Assembly: GCF_001956215.1 (NCBI RefSeq)
Contig: NZ_MRTQ01000008.1
Span: 124,001-188,000, forward strand
From: Paenibacillus sp. FSL R5-0490
GTDB lineage: Bacteria > Bacillota > Bacilli > Bacillales > Cytobacillaceae
DNA length: 64,000 bases
Reading direction: 5' to 3'
Shown here: positions 1 to 8,028 of the stretch, in pieces
Position numbering within the stretch: the stretch's first letter is position 1
Layout: each line of letters starts with the position of its first letter
Notes under the pieces: model-generated
The model's input: the letters and a program-made list of their open reading frames with translations, nothing else
Databases searched by the model: none
What the model was told of the DNA's origin: nothing
Translations under genes and position numbers: made by a program

Positions 1-324
1 ATTAGCCAGCCAAAGTGTCAAGGCCCCACCCATCGATTGACCTGCAGCATAGACAAATGTGCATCTGTCTTTTAGAAATTGATAACCCTTTTCTGCTTCA
101 GCAAACCAATCCTCATGAGAGGTATTTTCCATATCTTTATAATGTGTGCCATGACCTTTAAGCCTTGGAGCAAAGACGGTATAGCCAAGCTTGGCAAATG
201 ACTCACCCAAAAACCGGACACTCTGGGGAGTACCAAGAAAACCATGTGTGATCAGGATCCCGATCTCATTGCCTTCATAGTAGAATGATTCTGCACCGTC
301 CAAAACAGGATAACGTTCATTCAT
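1..324 (-). CDS. Alpha/beta hydrolase (carboxylesterase, Est30-like), 3' part outside the window
   Basis: The N-terminal 108 residues of a serine hydrolase run off the left edge. Visible motifs are the oxyanion region ITHGFLGTP near residue 37, a PRLKGHGTH stretch as in monoglyceride lipase/Est30 enzymes, and the nucleophile elbow GQSMGG near residue 97. The catalytic Asp and His would lie beyond the window. The ATG has a clear GGGAGG eight bases upstream. The family cleaves short-chain carboxyl or monoacylglycerol esters in the cytoplasm. The exact substrate cannot be told. Confidence 0.85.
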   Translation of the reverse strand, partial: MNERYPVLDGAESFYYEGNEIGILITHGFLGTPQSVRFLGESFAKLGYTVFAPRLKGHGTHYKDMENTSHEDWFAEAEKGYQFLKDRCTFVYAAGQSMGGALTLWLAN

Positions 325-432
325 AATCTATTCCTCCCTCAGAATTAATTATTCACATTATATAACCAACTATTCCGACCTGTCAACTTGTATTTAAAAA
401 ATGAAATGACCGTCCCGAAATGAAAGGAACGG

Positions 433-990
433 CTAAACTAAAAGTATAACCACAAATACAAGAAGACAGAAACTTAATCCAATAATAATAGCCCTCGCAT
501 TAGAGTTCCATGTGTAATCTGTGAAGTCTGCAGGTGATTGAGCACCATCCACCTTTCTGCTGTGAATGACCATGCTGATATTGGTCATGGCCAGAATCGC
601 GATAGTCAGAAAAAATAAAAACATCGGTTCAATGGTTAGAAGAATATTGGATCTAAAATGAAGATAAGCATTTAAAAAACATATACCGCTCACCAGCAGA
701 CTCGAGATACTCCCCACAGTCCGCTGCTTTCTCCATTCACTGCTCATCTTTTCTCTTTCGTATTTGGCTATTTGATCTAAAGCGGGGATAATGGAGGATG
801 CAGAATCTCGCCTGATAAATCCGGCAAGAGACTGAACGAACAGTAGAACTCCAAGAAACAAAAACATGTGAAACATCGTTATTTCCATGAATGTTATCAC
901 AGCGAAAGATATGCCTAACGCTGCAATGATTGCGCCATTCATCCATAAGATTTGTCTGACCCTTAACTTACCAATTTCCGAAGAGCCCAC
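433..990 (-). CDS. Putative four-helix membrane protein, 185 aa
   Basis: Unrecognised. The protein has about four hydrophobic segments (residues about 17-38, 40-58, 92-115, 120-142) and a C-terminal one (about 165-185), with a charged loop near residues 62-90. The GTG start is supported by AAGGAGGG lying in the last codons of the upstream gene, so the two genes are translationally close (2 bases between stop and start). It probably forms a two-gene operon with the 103-residue membrane protein. Function is unknown. Confidence 0.7.
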   Translation of the reverse strand: MGSSEIGKLRVRQILWMNGAIIAALGISFAVITFMEITMFHMFLFLGVLLFVQSLAGFIRRDSASSIIPALDQIAKYEREKMSSEWRKQRTVGSISSLLVSGICFLNAYLHFRSNILLTIEPMFLFFLTIAILAMTNISMVIHSRKVDGAQSPADFTDYTWNSNARAIIIGLSFCLLVFVVILLV

Positions 991-992
991 TC

Positions 993-1304
993 TTATCCCT
1001 CCTTTTTTCTAATAAAAAAGCTAACCGGGCTGGCAAGACTTAAGAAAGCGATTCCCAGGAAAAGCAAAGTGGCAGTTCCGTCCCCGCCCAGACCAAGCTC
1101 ATCAGCGATAATGGCGTCAAAAAATAAAACCTGGCCAGAGATGATAATTAAAATAAGTGATATAAACACAACCACTATCCCGCTAATGGCTTTTGAAGTT
1201 AAAGCAAAAATGAGCAATATAACGGCTGCCAGTAAAGAGCTATAAAAGACTGGCTGTAATAATGTAAATGTCCCCTCTGTTACAAATGATTCGTAAGTGT
1301 ACAT
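993..1304 (-). CDS. Small membrane protein, 103 aa
   Basis: Unrecognised protein with three hydrophobic helices (about residues 20-37, 40-60 and 75-97) and a short basic tail. The ATG follows TAGGAGGAAAT, a strong ribosome site. It is the first gene of a likely two-gene unit whose second gene starts 2 bases after its stop codon. Both are membrane proteins, so they may act as a pair; this is inference only. Confidence 0.7.
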   Translation of the reverse strand: MYTYESFVTEGTFTLLQPVFYSSLLAAVILLIFALTSKAISGIVVVFISLILIIISGQVLFFDAIIADELGLGGDGTATLLFLGIAFLSLASPVSFFIRKKEG

Positions 1305-1490
1305 ATTTCCTCCTAAAAAAAACCTTTTATACTGTTATTTTACATTTTTATAATATGAAACTCCATTTTTATTGAACATAACCCTATAAGAATATATTTG
1401 CGGCACCATCTTAATAATAGACATTGACTTATTTATGTGAGTATTTGTATAAAGATATTATGATTCTTAATTAGAAACGGGGAGATTAAA

Positions 1491-1820
1491 ATTCAAGCGC
1501 GATCCTACTTTAAGTTTAGTGTGACAGCTGCTTTGATGCTGCTGGGCTACGGAATTTATTATATTGTATCAGTTGTTTTGTTCTTCTTTGCGATAGGTGC
1601 ACTTCTGCTTCCTATTGGGGTATTCGGCTTTCCAATCTTAATTTATATAGTTTGGAAAAGGATATTGAAACATGCAGAAAATAAGACTTTAAAGATAGTA
1701 TTCTTGCTTGGCGCCTATATGGTTTTTATTTTTATTACATATATATTAGATAGTATCAGCTGGAATGAAGGCGGCAATTTGGCCATGTATCTTTCCTGGC
1801 TTGGCATTGAGGTAAAATGA
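1491..1820 (+). CDS. Small hydrophobic membrane protein, probable ATT start
   Basis: Unrecognised protein of about 109 residues with three hydrophobic stretches. The conventional start is GTG at 1521, but no ribosome site precedes it. An in-frame ATT at 1491 lies six bases after GGGGAG (1479-1484), and gives an N-terminus MQARSYFKFSV before the first helix, which looks natural. I therefore prefer ATT 1491, with GTG 1521 or ATG 1536 as alternatives. The gene stands alone and is followed by a good terminator. Confidence 0.55.
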   Translation: MQARSYFKFSVTAALMLLGYGIYYIVSVVLFFFAIGALLLPIGVFGFPILIYIVWKRILKHAENKTLKIVFLLGAYMVFIFITYILDSISWNEGGNLAMYLSWLGIEVK

Positions 1821-1842
1821 AATCACTGTTTCTTGTAAAGCT

Positions 1843-1871
1843 GCCCCCGTTTCCTTTTCGGGGGTTTTTTT
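1843..1871 (+). terminator. Rho-independent terminator
   Basis: CCCCCG, a nine-base loop, CGGGGG and a run of T residues. It closes the single-gene unit ending at 1820. Confidence 0.85.
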
Positions 1872-1973
1872 CCCCTGATTTCTTAATCTGGCTGGAATAA
1901 GCCTAATACACTTTTGCTGGCAAGCAAGGCCTTTACATTCTTAATTTTATTGTAAACTATATTTTCTATCACG

Positions 1974-2018
1974 TTGACAAACTTCTATGTTAACCATAAA
2001 ATAAAAACAGTTAACCTA
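1974..2018 (+). promoter_or_regulatory. Promoter and BirA-type operator of the bioY-yhfT-yhfS operon
   Basis: TTGACA (1974-1979) and TAAAAT (1997-2002) are separated by 17 bases, a consensus sigma-A promoter. Overlapping it are two GTTAAC cores (1989-1994 and 2010-2015) 15 bases apart, close to the Bacillus BirA operator (TGTTAACC, spacer, GGTTAACA), though the spacer is slightly shorter than the usual form. Downstream genes match the B. subtilis yhfUTS operon, a known BirA target, so repression by BirA-biotinyl-AMP is the likely control. Confidence 0.75.
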
Positions 2019-2041
2019 TTAATCTGAATTGGAGAGGTATT

Positions 2042-2605
2042 ATGAAAGTCAAAGAAATGACATACGTGGCTTTATTTGCAGCAGTAATGGGAGCACTCGG
2101 TCTTGTTCCCCCAATCATGCTATCTTTTACACCCGTTCCGATTACCTTACAGACACTTGGTGTCCTTTTAGCCGGAGGTATTTTAGGTGCCAGACTGGGC
2201 GGAATCAGCATGGCCGTGTTTTTGCTGCTGGTTGCAGCCGGTGCTCCGTTATTATCTGGCGGCCGCGGTGGCATAGGTGTTTTCTTCGGTCCCAGCGCCG
2301 GCTATTTAATTTCTTACCCGGTAACAGCATTTTTTATCGGCTATTTACTTTCACACTTCAAAACTTTAAAATTAATGAATATCCTTCTCATAAATCTGAC
2401 TGTCGGAATATTCCTAATCTATCTGTTTGGCATTCCGGTACAGGCCTTTATGATGAATATTCCTCTGGCCGAAGCTATAAAATTAAGCCTGGTTTATATC
2501 CCGGGAGATGTGTTGAAAGCTACCCTTGCCTCATTCCTGGTATACAGACTGCTTAAGCATCCGATTATTAATAAGCAATTTTCTAAATCTCTGGAGACAC
2601 TTTAA
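2042..2605 (+). CDS. bioY: Biotin transporter BioY (ECF S component)
   Basis: The 187-residue protein has the length and hydrophobic pattern of BioY, the membrane substrate-binding subunit for biotin. It starts with a short amphipathic stretch, then has about six helices, with the typical PIMLSFTPVPITLQTLGV region near residues 24-42 and a GGRGG loop near residue 77. The ATG follows GGAGAG five bases upstream. It is the first gene of a BirA-type operon with a fatty-acid CoA ligase and a thiolase, the arrangement of B. subtilis yhfU-yhfT-yhfS. BioY may act alone or with the ECF module encoded elsewhere. Confidence 0.95.
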   Translation: MKVKEMTYVALFAAVMGALGLVPPIMLSFTPVPITLQTLGVLLAGGILGARLGGISMAVFLLLVAAGAPLLSGGRGGIGVFFGPSAGYLISYPVTAFFIGYLLSHFKTLKLMNILLINLTVGIFLIYLFGIPVQAFMMNIPLAEAIKLSLVYIPGDVLKATLASFLVYRLLKHPIINKQFSKSLETL

Positions 2606-2618
2606 GGTGTCTCCTTTT
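2593..2618 (+). terminator. Intercistronic hairpin after bioY (partial terminator or attenuator)
   Basis: GGAGACAC and GTGTCTCC form a perfect 8-bp stem with a six-base loop that contains the bioY stop codon, followed by only four T residues. It would reduce, not abolish, transcription into the CoA ligase gene. Confidence 0.6.
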
Positions 2619-2638
2619 CCATAAGGAGAGGAACACCC

Positions 2639-4090
2639 TTGACGAATATTACAGCAAATATAGAGAAGTTCGCCGAAGGTTCGCCGAATAAAGCAGCAAT
2701 TATTACGACAGACGAGTCTTTAACCTATAAAGACTGGAACACTCTCGTATGTAAAACCGCCAATTGGCTAAAGTCTTTTTCTTTTGAAAATAAGACAGCG
2801 GGATTTCTTCTGCCAAATGGGATCCCATTTTTGCAATTATTCACCGGGGCCACCATGGCTGGATGGACAGCTGTTCCTTGCGATCTTAAATGGAAGGCAG
2901 AGGAACTTAGTGAGCGGATCAGGATTTCCAGCCCTTCTATTATAATCACAGTTAAAGAATACTATGACCAGGTTTCCAGCATGCACCCTTTCGTCCTCGT
3001 CTGGGAAGATGCATTTATGGAGATTGGCGGACAAAATAATTCGTTTCACATCGATTCTGAAAGCAACAAACCATTTTATATGGGTTTTACTTCAGGTACG
3101 ACCGGCAGTCCAAAGGCATTTATCCGCTCCCATAAATCCTGGGCTGCCAGCTTCAAGGTTAATGAGCATGATTTTAAAATGAATGAAAAGGAACATGTCC
3201 TGATTCCAGGGGCACTCATCCACTCTCATTTTTTGTATGGCGCGGTTAGTACCCTGTGTACAGGCGGAACAGTTTACCTGCTTGATAAATTCAATGCAGC
3301 CAAGGCCCTATTGTGTATTGAGGAGCAGCCAATCACCGCACTTTATACAGTTCCGACAATGGTGTCAGCTATTTTAAAAGAAAAAAGAATCATAGAGAAG
3401 CCTTTTAAAATTATTTCTTCAGGAGCAAAATGGGACGAAACATCAAAAGAAGAAATCAGCAAAATGTTTCCTAAGCTTTCGATGATTGAGTTTTATGGGG
3501 CCAGTGAGTTAAGTTATATCACCTTTCATGGGAATGAGCAGAAGGCAGAATCAGTCGGTAAGCCTTGCCATGGAGTTGAAATCGAAATCAGAGGTCCAAA
3601 GGGTGAAAAGCTCGTTCCCTATGAAATCGGAAAAATATATGTCAAGAGCGATCTTATTTTCGATGGTTACCTATTAAATGGCGCAATACATACGATACAG
3701 GATCAAGATGGCTGGGCAACTGTTGATGATATGGGCTATGTTGATGAAGAAGGAAATTTATATATCAGCGGGCGGGAGAAGAACATGATTTTATATGGTG
3801 CCATTAATATCTTCCCGGAAGAAATTGAAAAAGTGATCAGCCAGCACCCTGCTGTTGAGGAGGCTGCTGTGATTGGAATGGAGGATCCATATTGGGGCCA
3901 AATAGCAGTAGCGATTATTCAAGGCAATACAGATGCTCTGGAGTTAAAACGCTTATGCAAAAATCATCTGGCCTCCTACAAAATTCCGCGCAAATGGATC
4001 TTCACTGAAGAAATGCCTTACACAGCCGGCGGAAAAATTGCCCGCGCCCAGCTGAGGGAAACCTTCGAAAGGAAGGTGATCAGCCATTAA
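2639..4090 (+). CDS. yhfT: AMP-forming acyl-CoA synthetase (YhfT-like)
   Basis: Class I adenylate-forming enzyme of 483 residues. It should activate a fatty acid with ATP and CoA. Visible are the phosphate-binding loop FTSGTTGSPKAF near residue 150, the YGASEL motif near residue 294, the hinge region ISGREKNMI near residue 378 and the C-terminal catalytic lysine in AGGKIARAQL near residue 466. The start is TTG, chosen because of AAGGAGAGG eight bases before it. It lies between bioY and a thiolase, so a role in fatty acid or pimelate-type chain supply linked to biotin is plausible, as proposed for B. subtilis yhfT. Confidence 0.9.
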   Translation: MTNITANIEKFAEGSPNKAAIITTDESLTYKDWNTLVCKTANWLKSFSFENKTAGFLLPNGIPFLQLFTGATMAGWTAVPCDLKWKAEELSERIRISSPSIIITVKEYYDQVSSMHPFVLVWEDAFMEIGGQNNSFHIDSESNKPFYMGFTSGTTGSPKAFIRSHKSWAASFKVNEHDFKMNEKEHVLIPGALIHSHFLYGAVSTLCTGGTVYLLDKFNAAKALLCIEEQPITALYTVPTMVSAILKEKRIIEKPFKIISSGAKWDETSKEEISKMFPKLSMIEFYGASELSYITFHGNEQKAESVGKPCHGVEIEIRGPKGEKLVPYEIGKIYVKSDLIFDGYLLNGAIHTIQDQDGWATVDDMGYVDEEGNLYISGREKNMILYGAINIFPEEIEKVISQHPAVEEAAVIGMEDPYWGQIAVAIIQGNTDALELKRLCKNHLASYKIPRKWIFTEEMPYTAGGKIARAQLRETFERKVISH

Positions 4091-5177
4091 GAGAGCCGTT
4101 ATTGTACAAGCAAAAAGAACACCTATCGGAAAAGTTAATGGGATGCTTAAAGACTATGAGCCGCATGAACTTGCTGCCCCGCTGCTTAAATATCTGTCGG
4201 CAGGCCTGGAAGAAAAAATTGATGATGTCATTTTAGGCAATGTCGTGGGACCTGGCGGCAATATTGCCCGTTTGTCTACATTGGAAGCAGGACTCCCGCT
4301 GTCCGTTCCGGGTTTTACCCTGGACAGGCAATGCAGTGCGGGTTTGGAGGCCATACGGCTGGCATGCTATCTTATCCAGGGAGGCGCCGGCACCTGTTAT
4401 ATAGCGGGTGGTACGGAAAGTGCCAGCACCTCTCCCTTTTCGAAAAGGGCCCGCTTCTCCCCAGACAAAATCGGAGACCCGGATATGGGTGCTGCAGCGG
4501 AACATGTTGCCGAAAAGTACAGCATTTCAAGAGAAGCTCAGGATACATATGCACAAATAAGCTATGAACGGAGCTGGAAAGCTTTTGAAAATAGAGTCCT
4601 CGCAGACGAGCTGATTCCCATTGGAAGCCATTCACATGATGAAGAGTTTTTCAAAAAGAGAAAAATGCATACTCTTTTAAAACGAGCCAAACCAATATTT
4701 AAAAAGGATGGAACTGTAACAGCAGCCAACAGCTGCGGCATCCATGACGGGGCAGCTGCTGTTTTGGTGATGGAGGAAGAAACAGCAATTAAAAATGGCT
4801 ACAAACCCATTCTGCGTTTTGCTGATAGTGCCGTTGCTGGTGTACACCCCAACTACCCGGGATTTGCGCCTGTTCCAGCCATACAAGAGATTCTGGAAAG
4901 AAATTATTTAACCATTGACGATATTGATTTAATCGAAATTAATGAAGCTTTCTCTTCCAAAATTGCAGCATGTGCCAATGAGCTTTCCATTCCACATGAA
5001 AAGCTGAACGTTAATGGAGGGGCTTTAACAATTGGGCACCCTTATGGAGCGTCAGGTGCAGTGATCGTTACAAAATTATTTTATGATGTGCAAAGGAGAA
5101 ATTCTTGCAAATACGTATTAGCTGCTATTGGGAGCGGAGGCGGCGTCGGTGTGGCGATTTTGTTTGAGGCAGTTTAA
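4086..5177 (+). CDS. yhfS: Thiolase family protein (YhfS-like acetyl-CoA acyltransferase), ATT start
   Basis: Thiolase of 363 residues. The first in-frame ATG (4143) would cut off the conserved N-terminus. Upstream codons encode an IKRAVIVQAKRTPIGKVNG thiolase start, beginning at ATT 4086, which overlaps the TAA of yhfT and sits behind AAGGAAGGTGATC, nearly the full anti-Shine-Dalgarno complement. The nucleophile Cys is in DRQCSAG (about residue 83), NEAF near residue 281 and the His in IGHPYGASGA near residue 318. The usual second catalytic Cys of the CxGGGxG motif is a glycine (GSGGGVG). It probably condenses or cleaves acyl-CoA, but the missing Cys makes the exact reaction uncertain. Confidence 0.88.
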   Translation: MKRAVIVQAKRTPIGKVNGMLKDYEPHELAAPLLKYLSAGLEEKIDDVILGNVVGPGGNIARLSTLEAGLPLSVPGFTLDRQCSAGLEAIRLACYLIQGGAGTCYIAGGTESASTSPFSKRARFSPDKIGDPDMGAAAEHVAEKYSISREAQDTYAQISYERSWKAFENRVLADELIPIGSHSHDEEFFKKRKMHTLLKRAKPIFKKDGTVTAANSCGIHDGAAAVLVMEEETAIKNGYKPILRFADSAVAGVHPNYPGFAPVPAIQEILERNYLTIDDIDLIEINEAFSSKIAACANELSIPHEKLNVNGGALTIGHPYGASGAVIVTKLFYDVQRRNSCKYVLAAIGSGGGVGVAILFEAV

Positions 5178-5195
5178 TGAAAGCTTGGAGGATAG

Positions 5196-5226
5196 CCTGG
5201 AGAAGTGGATTTCCAGGTTATTTTTC
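5196..5226 (+). terminator. Terminator of the bioY operon
   Basis: CCTGGA and TCCAGG form a stem with a ten-base loop, followed by TTATTTTTC. It lies 18 bases after the thiolase stop. The rest of 5227-5357 holds no gene that I can see. Confidence 0.65.
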
Positions 5227-5357
5227 TGCTTGAAATTTGGCAGAATCCGACGTAATAGCACAATTTTAGCAACTGCTAGCATTTTGCTATTCGACAAATA
5301 TCAACTGATATCACACTGGTATCCATCTATTTTCTCTTTTTTTGCAAAACATGCGGC

Positions 5358-5933
5358 TTATTCAGCTGCCTGAAGGATCGCATAAGCGCCAAGAATCGCA
5401 CCAATGAATTCCAGCCAGCCCCCTGCAGCCAGCAGGACTCTTTTTTGGATGCTCGTTTCATCTTCTATAAGAATTCCTAAAGCGTCCAGGATCGCCGAAA
5501 CGGAAATTAAAGAGTACCCCAGAGTTTCGAGATTGCTAAGCATATTGTCTTCTTCATTTTCAACTCCCGAAGCTTCCAATGCGGCACCCATGGATTGAAT
5601 GGCACTGCCCAGCGAATTGAAGCCTGAAACAGAAACTGAGGGATTCTGAATTTCAATATTGTTTGCAGCCGAGTTAATGGAGTTCCCGCCTGCCTGCGTA
5701 AAGCTCCCAATAATTCCATATAAATTAGCTGTTTCACTTCCTTCAGCCAAGCTTATCCTGCCAAACCCCTGCAGGCTATTGCCAACTGCCTGGACACCGT
5801 TACCGTCCCGTATTAATTTTTTGTTCACATTGTTTTCGCCTGGCTTCATGGTTTCACCAATTGCTGAAATAAATGTGCCCGTAACCAAAAAATAAGCTCC
5901 GATCGTTAATAAGTCATCTCCCTCCAGATACAT
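5358..5933 (-). CDS. DUF6944-like repetitive protein A
   Basis: Protein of 191 residues built from repeats of about 30 residues centred on a G-N-x-hydrophobic-Q-x-hydrophobic-G motif, for example AVGNSLQGFG near residue 49 and QAGGNSINSA near residue 77. No signal peptide or catalytic motif is seen. The pattern matches the Bacillus DUF6944 family, whose function is unknown. GAGAGGGG lies five bases before the ATG. It is 12 bases downstream of a homologous 214-residue gene, so the pair likely arose by tandem duplication and is co-transcribed. Confidence 0.75.
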   Translation of the reverse strand: MYLEGDDLLTIGAYFLVTGTFISAIGETMKPGENNVNKKLIRDGNGVQAVGNSLQGFGRISLAEGSETANLYGIIGSFTQAGGNSINSAANNIEIQNPSVSVSGFNSLGSAIQSMGAALEASGVENEEDNMLSNLETLGYSLISVSAILDALGILIEDETSIQKRVLLAAGGWLEFIGAILGAYAILQAAE

Positions 5934-5945
5934 GATTACCCCTCT

Positions 5946-6590
5946 CTAAAACAGTTCTTCATTTAACCACACAGAAGATTTTGAGTCAGGTACATCGTTT
6001 GCATCACTGCTTTCAGAAGAGATCTCCTGATTCTCCCCCTGAATCGTACCAATTAGGGATAAGACAGAACCGACTGCCTGAATCCAGCTTCCCACGGCAA
6101 TAATATGATTTGCGCTATCTCCAGGTGCTCCCCTCTCTTTTTCCCTGAGATTTTTTGTACCGCCGATTGCCTGAAGGGAGTTTCCAATCGATTGAAGCAG
6201 ATTGCCATTTATATTAAGTATTTGACCGGGTGCAGTGGGATCTTCTAATTCATCTCCAAGTGCTGTCGCTCCGCCAAGAGCCTGAATCCAGTTTCCTGCG
6301 ATAACTAATTTATCTTCATTTTCATCCTCTAAGTCCAGTGTTAATCCGGCAATGACCGTGCTGTTTCCGATTGCCTGTATCTCATTGCCGACCTTTTCAA
6401 GAGATGGCCCGCTCTCCCCATCCGCCTGGAGAGCGTTTCCTGTTCCTTGGAGGCTATTTCCCACTATATCGAGGCCATCAAAAAGACTTTCCATTCTTTT
6501 TGACTTGGCGGGTATGGTTGAGACAGCTGAAATGATCGTTCCGATTGCAGCTAAAGCGGCTCCGACGACCTCTTTTAGTTGATTGTCCAT
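5946..6590 (-). CDS. DUF6944-like repetitive protein B
   Basis: Protein of 214 residues with at least five copies of a roughly 30-residue unit: VGNSLQGTG, VGNEIQAIG, AGNWIQALG, NGNLLQSIG and VGSWIQAVG. The amphipathic units could pack as a helical-hairpin solenoid or associate with membranes. The acidic C-terminal tail is serine-rich. It is the first gene of a pair with the homologous 191-residue protein. The start codon sits at the 3' foot of a perfect inverted repeat that encloses the ribosome site. Function is unknown. Confidence 0.75.
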   Translation of the reverse strand: MDNQLKEVVGAALAAIGTIISAVSTIPAKSKRMESLFDGLDIVGNSLQGTGNALQADGESGPSLEKVGNEIQAIGNSTVIAGLTLDLEDENEDKLVIAGNWIQALGGATALGDELEDPTAPGQILNINGNLLQSIGNSLQAIGGTKNLREKERGAPGDSANHIIAVGSWIQAVGSVLSLIGTIQGENQEISSESSDANDVPDSKSSVWLNEELF

Positions 6591-6624
6591 AACATACTCC
6601 TTAGCTGACGTATGTTATATTATA
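6589..6624 (-). promoter_or_regulatory. Promoter and inverted repeat enclosing the ribosome site of the DUF6944 pair
   Basis: On the minus strand a TATAAT (6624-6619) is followed about seven bases later by ATAACATAC, then a 12-base loop carrying AAGGAG, then GTATGTTAT whose end is part of the ATG start. The 9-bp arms are perfect. The structure could be an operator at the transcription start, or an mRNA hairpin that hides the start codon. No clear -35 box is seen. Confidence 0.6.
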
Positions 6625-6752
6625 TTCAAATTTTTTTCATGGGTACGAAGTTAATGAAGAGTGGCGGTTTCGGTGTCCGGATACTCTAATCTTGATTTGT
6701 ATCAAAACAGCAAACCATATTGTTTCAAGGGACTTCGCCGTGATTTAGGCAT

Positions 6753-7343
6753 TTACTCCTTCATATGTCCCCTTCTTGCTTTATGTGAGCAACAATTAAT
6801 ATCTGTAATCCTTCCCATTGTGATGGTGCTATAATAGTTCCCATCCGACAGCAGCTTATCCATTTTTAATACCCCTTCAATTTCAAAGCCATACTGCTCG
6901 TATAGCTTAATCGCTTTCTCATTTGTTTCAAGAACATTTAAGGTAATCTTCTTAATATGATTAGCTTCAGCCCATTGAATAGACTGAGCTAAAAGGTTTT
7001 TTCCAATAGCAAAGCCCCAGAATTCCTTCAGCACACATACTCCAAACTCCACTTTATGACGGCTTCTTTTCAGTTTGCTGCCTTCACATCTGGAAAAGCC
7101 TGCAATTCTTCCATTTATCTCCGCAACCAAAAATATATTACGTTCACTAATGGAATCTTTATTAACTAATTCTCTGAAACCTGTTTCATCTATGTATCCT
7201 TCACCTGCTTCCCGATCCATGTTCTCCGTTTCTCCATCAATCTGCACTCTTACTTCTGACAGTTTTTTAGCATCTTCCTCGACAGCAGATCTTATCGTAT
7301 AGCACAAATTTTTAACTATATATTGTTTTGGTTTTAAAATCAC
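6753..7343 (-). CDS. GNAT family N-acetyltransferase
   Basis: The 196-residue protein has a GNAT fold: the N-terminal IRSAVEEDAKKLSEVRVQID segment, the beta4-alpha3 acetyl-CoA site FGVCVLKEFWGFAIGKNLL (about residues 98-116) and the C-terminal NEKAIKLYEQYGFEIEG motif (about residues 144-160). The usual Q/RxxGxG/A appears as FWGFAIG, so the pyrophosphate loop is slightly changed. A GTG start with a weak AAGG is used here; the acceptor substrate is unknown. It is monocistronic, between the DUF6944 pair and a VOC protein. Confidence 0.85.
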   Translation of the reverse strand: MILKPKQYIVKNLCYTIRSAVEEDAKKLSEVRVQIDGETENMDREAGEGYIDETGFRELVNKDSISERNIFLVAEINGRIAGFSRCEGSKLKRSRHKVEFGVCVLKEFWGFAIGKNLLAQSIQWAEANHIKKITLNVLETNEKAIKLYEQYGFEIEGVLKMDKLLSDGNYYSTITMGRITDINCCSHKARRGHMKE

Positions 7344-7375
7344 AACAATCGCCTTCTTCTCTAATGAAATAATTC

Positions 7376-7411
7376 AAAAAGAGCCAATTCTTCCCTAAAA
7401 AGAATGGCTCA
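7376..7411 (-). terminator. Terminator of the VOC gene
   Basis: On the minus strand GAGCCATTCTT pairs with AAGAATTGGCTC (one bulge), followed by TTTTTG. It lies just after the stop at 7420. Confidence 0.75.
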
Positions 7412-7419
7412 TCAGTTAA

Positions 7420-7845
7420 TTAATGCTCACCCTCTGTATAGATTTGAAAATTCACTCCGAATTTGTCGATTACGCTGCCATATGCAGGGCTGAAAAAAGT
7501 TTCCTGAAGAGGCATAGTGACTTGGCCGCCCTGCTGCAGAGCTTCAAAAAATTTCTTCGATTTTTCAGGATCTGATGCTGAAAGGCAAATGGTCACTTGA
7601 TTGCCCGTTTGATGATTCTGACCAGGGAATGTATCGCTAAACATAAGTTCGTTCTCCCCAACCTTTACAGTTGCATGCATAATGCGGTTCTTTGCTTCTT
7701 CAGGCAGCGGATATTCAGGATTATCGGGACCTTCCCCAAATGTTTGCTTATACAGAACTTCCGCTTCCAGCGCTTCTCTGTAAAACTCAATTGCTTCATT
7801 CGCATTTCCGTCCATCACCAAATAAGGAATCACTCTTACTGTCAT
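7420..7845 (-). CDS. VOC family protein (PhnB/glyoxalase-like)
   Basis: About 141 residues with the PhnB-type vicinal oxygen chelate fold: RVIPYLVMDGNANEAIEFYR at the N-terminus and FGVNFQIY at the C-terminus. A longer reading frame exists, but its first residues lack family character. GGGAG lies nine bases before the ATG at 7845 and three before another ATG at 7851, so 7845 is chosen. The PhnB group lacks a well-defined reaction; some bind small ligands or metals. Confidence 0.85.
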   Translation of the reverse strand: MTVRVIPYLVMDGNANEAIEFYREALEAEVLYKQTFGEGPDNPEYPLPEEAKNRIMHATVKVGENELMFSDTFPGQNHQTGNQVTICLSASDPEKSKKFFEALQQGGQVTMPLQETFFSPAYGSVIDKFGVNFQIYTEGEH

Positions 7846-8028
7846 TTTCATCAGCTCCCTAATATTTTCATTTTTCTCAATATTTATTACAAGGTTGATT
7901 TTACTACGAGGAACAAATGTTCGCAACTATTTTTTAAAAAAACCGGTCTATTTTTATCACTTGTTCTATATTTTATAGAAATGGTGCAGGAACTTGTACC
8001 ACATTCCATAGACAAAGGTGAGATGAGA

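Noticed and set aside
5128-5373. 81-residue plus-strand frame after the thiolase
   Set aside because: It overlaps the thiolase end in another frame and a terminator.
7597-8028. 5' extension of the 73-residue gene to a 217-residue frame
   Set aside because: The extension is antisense to the VOC gene; a ribosome site supports the start at 8029.
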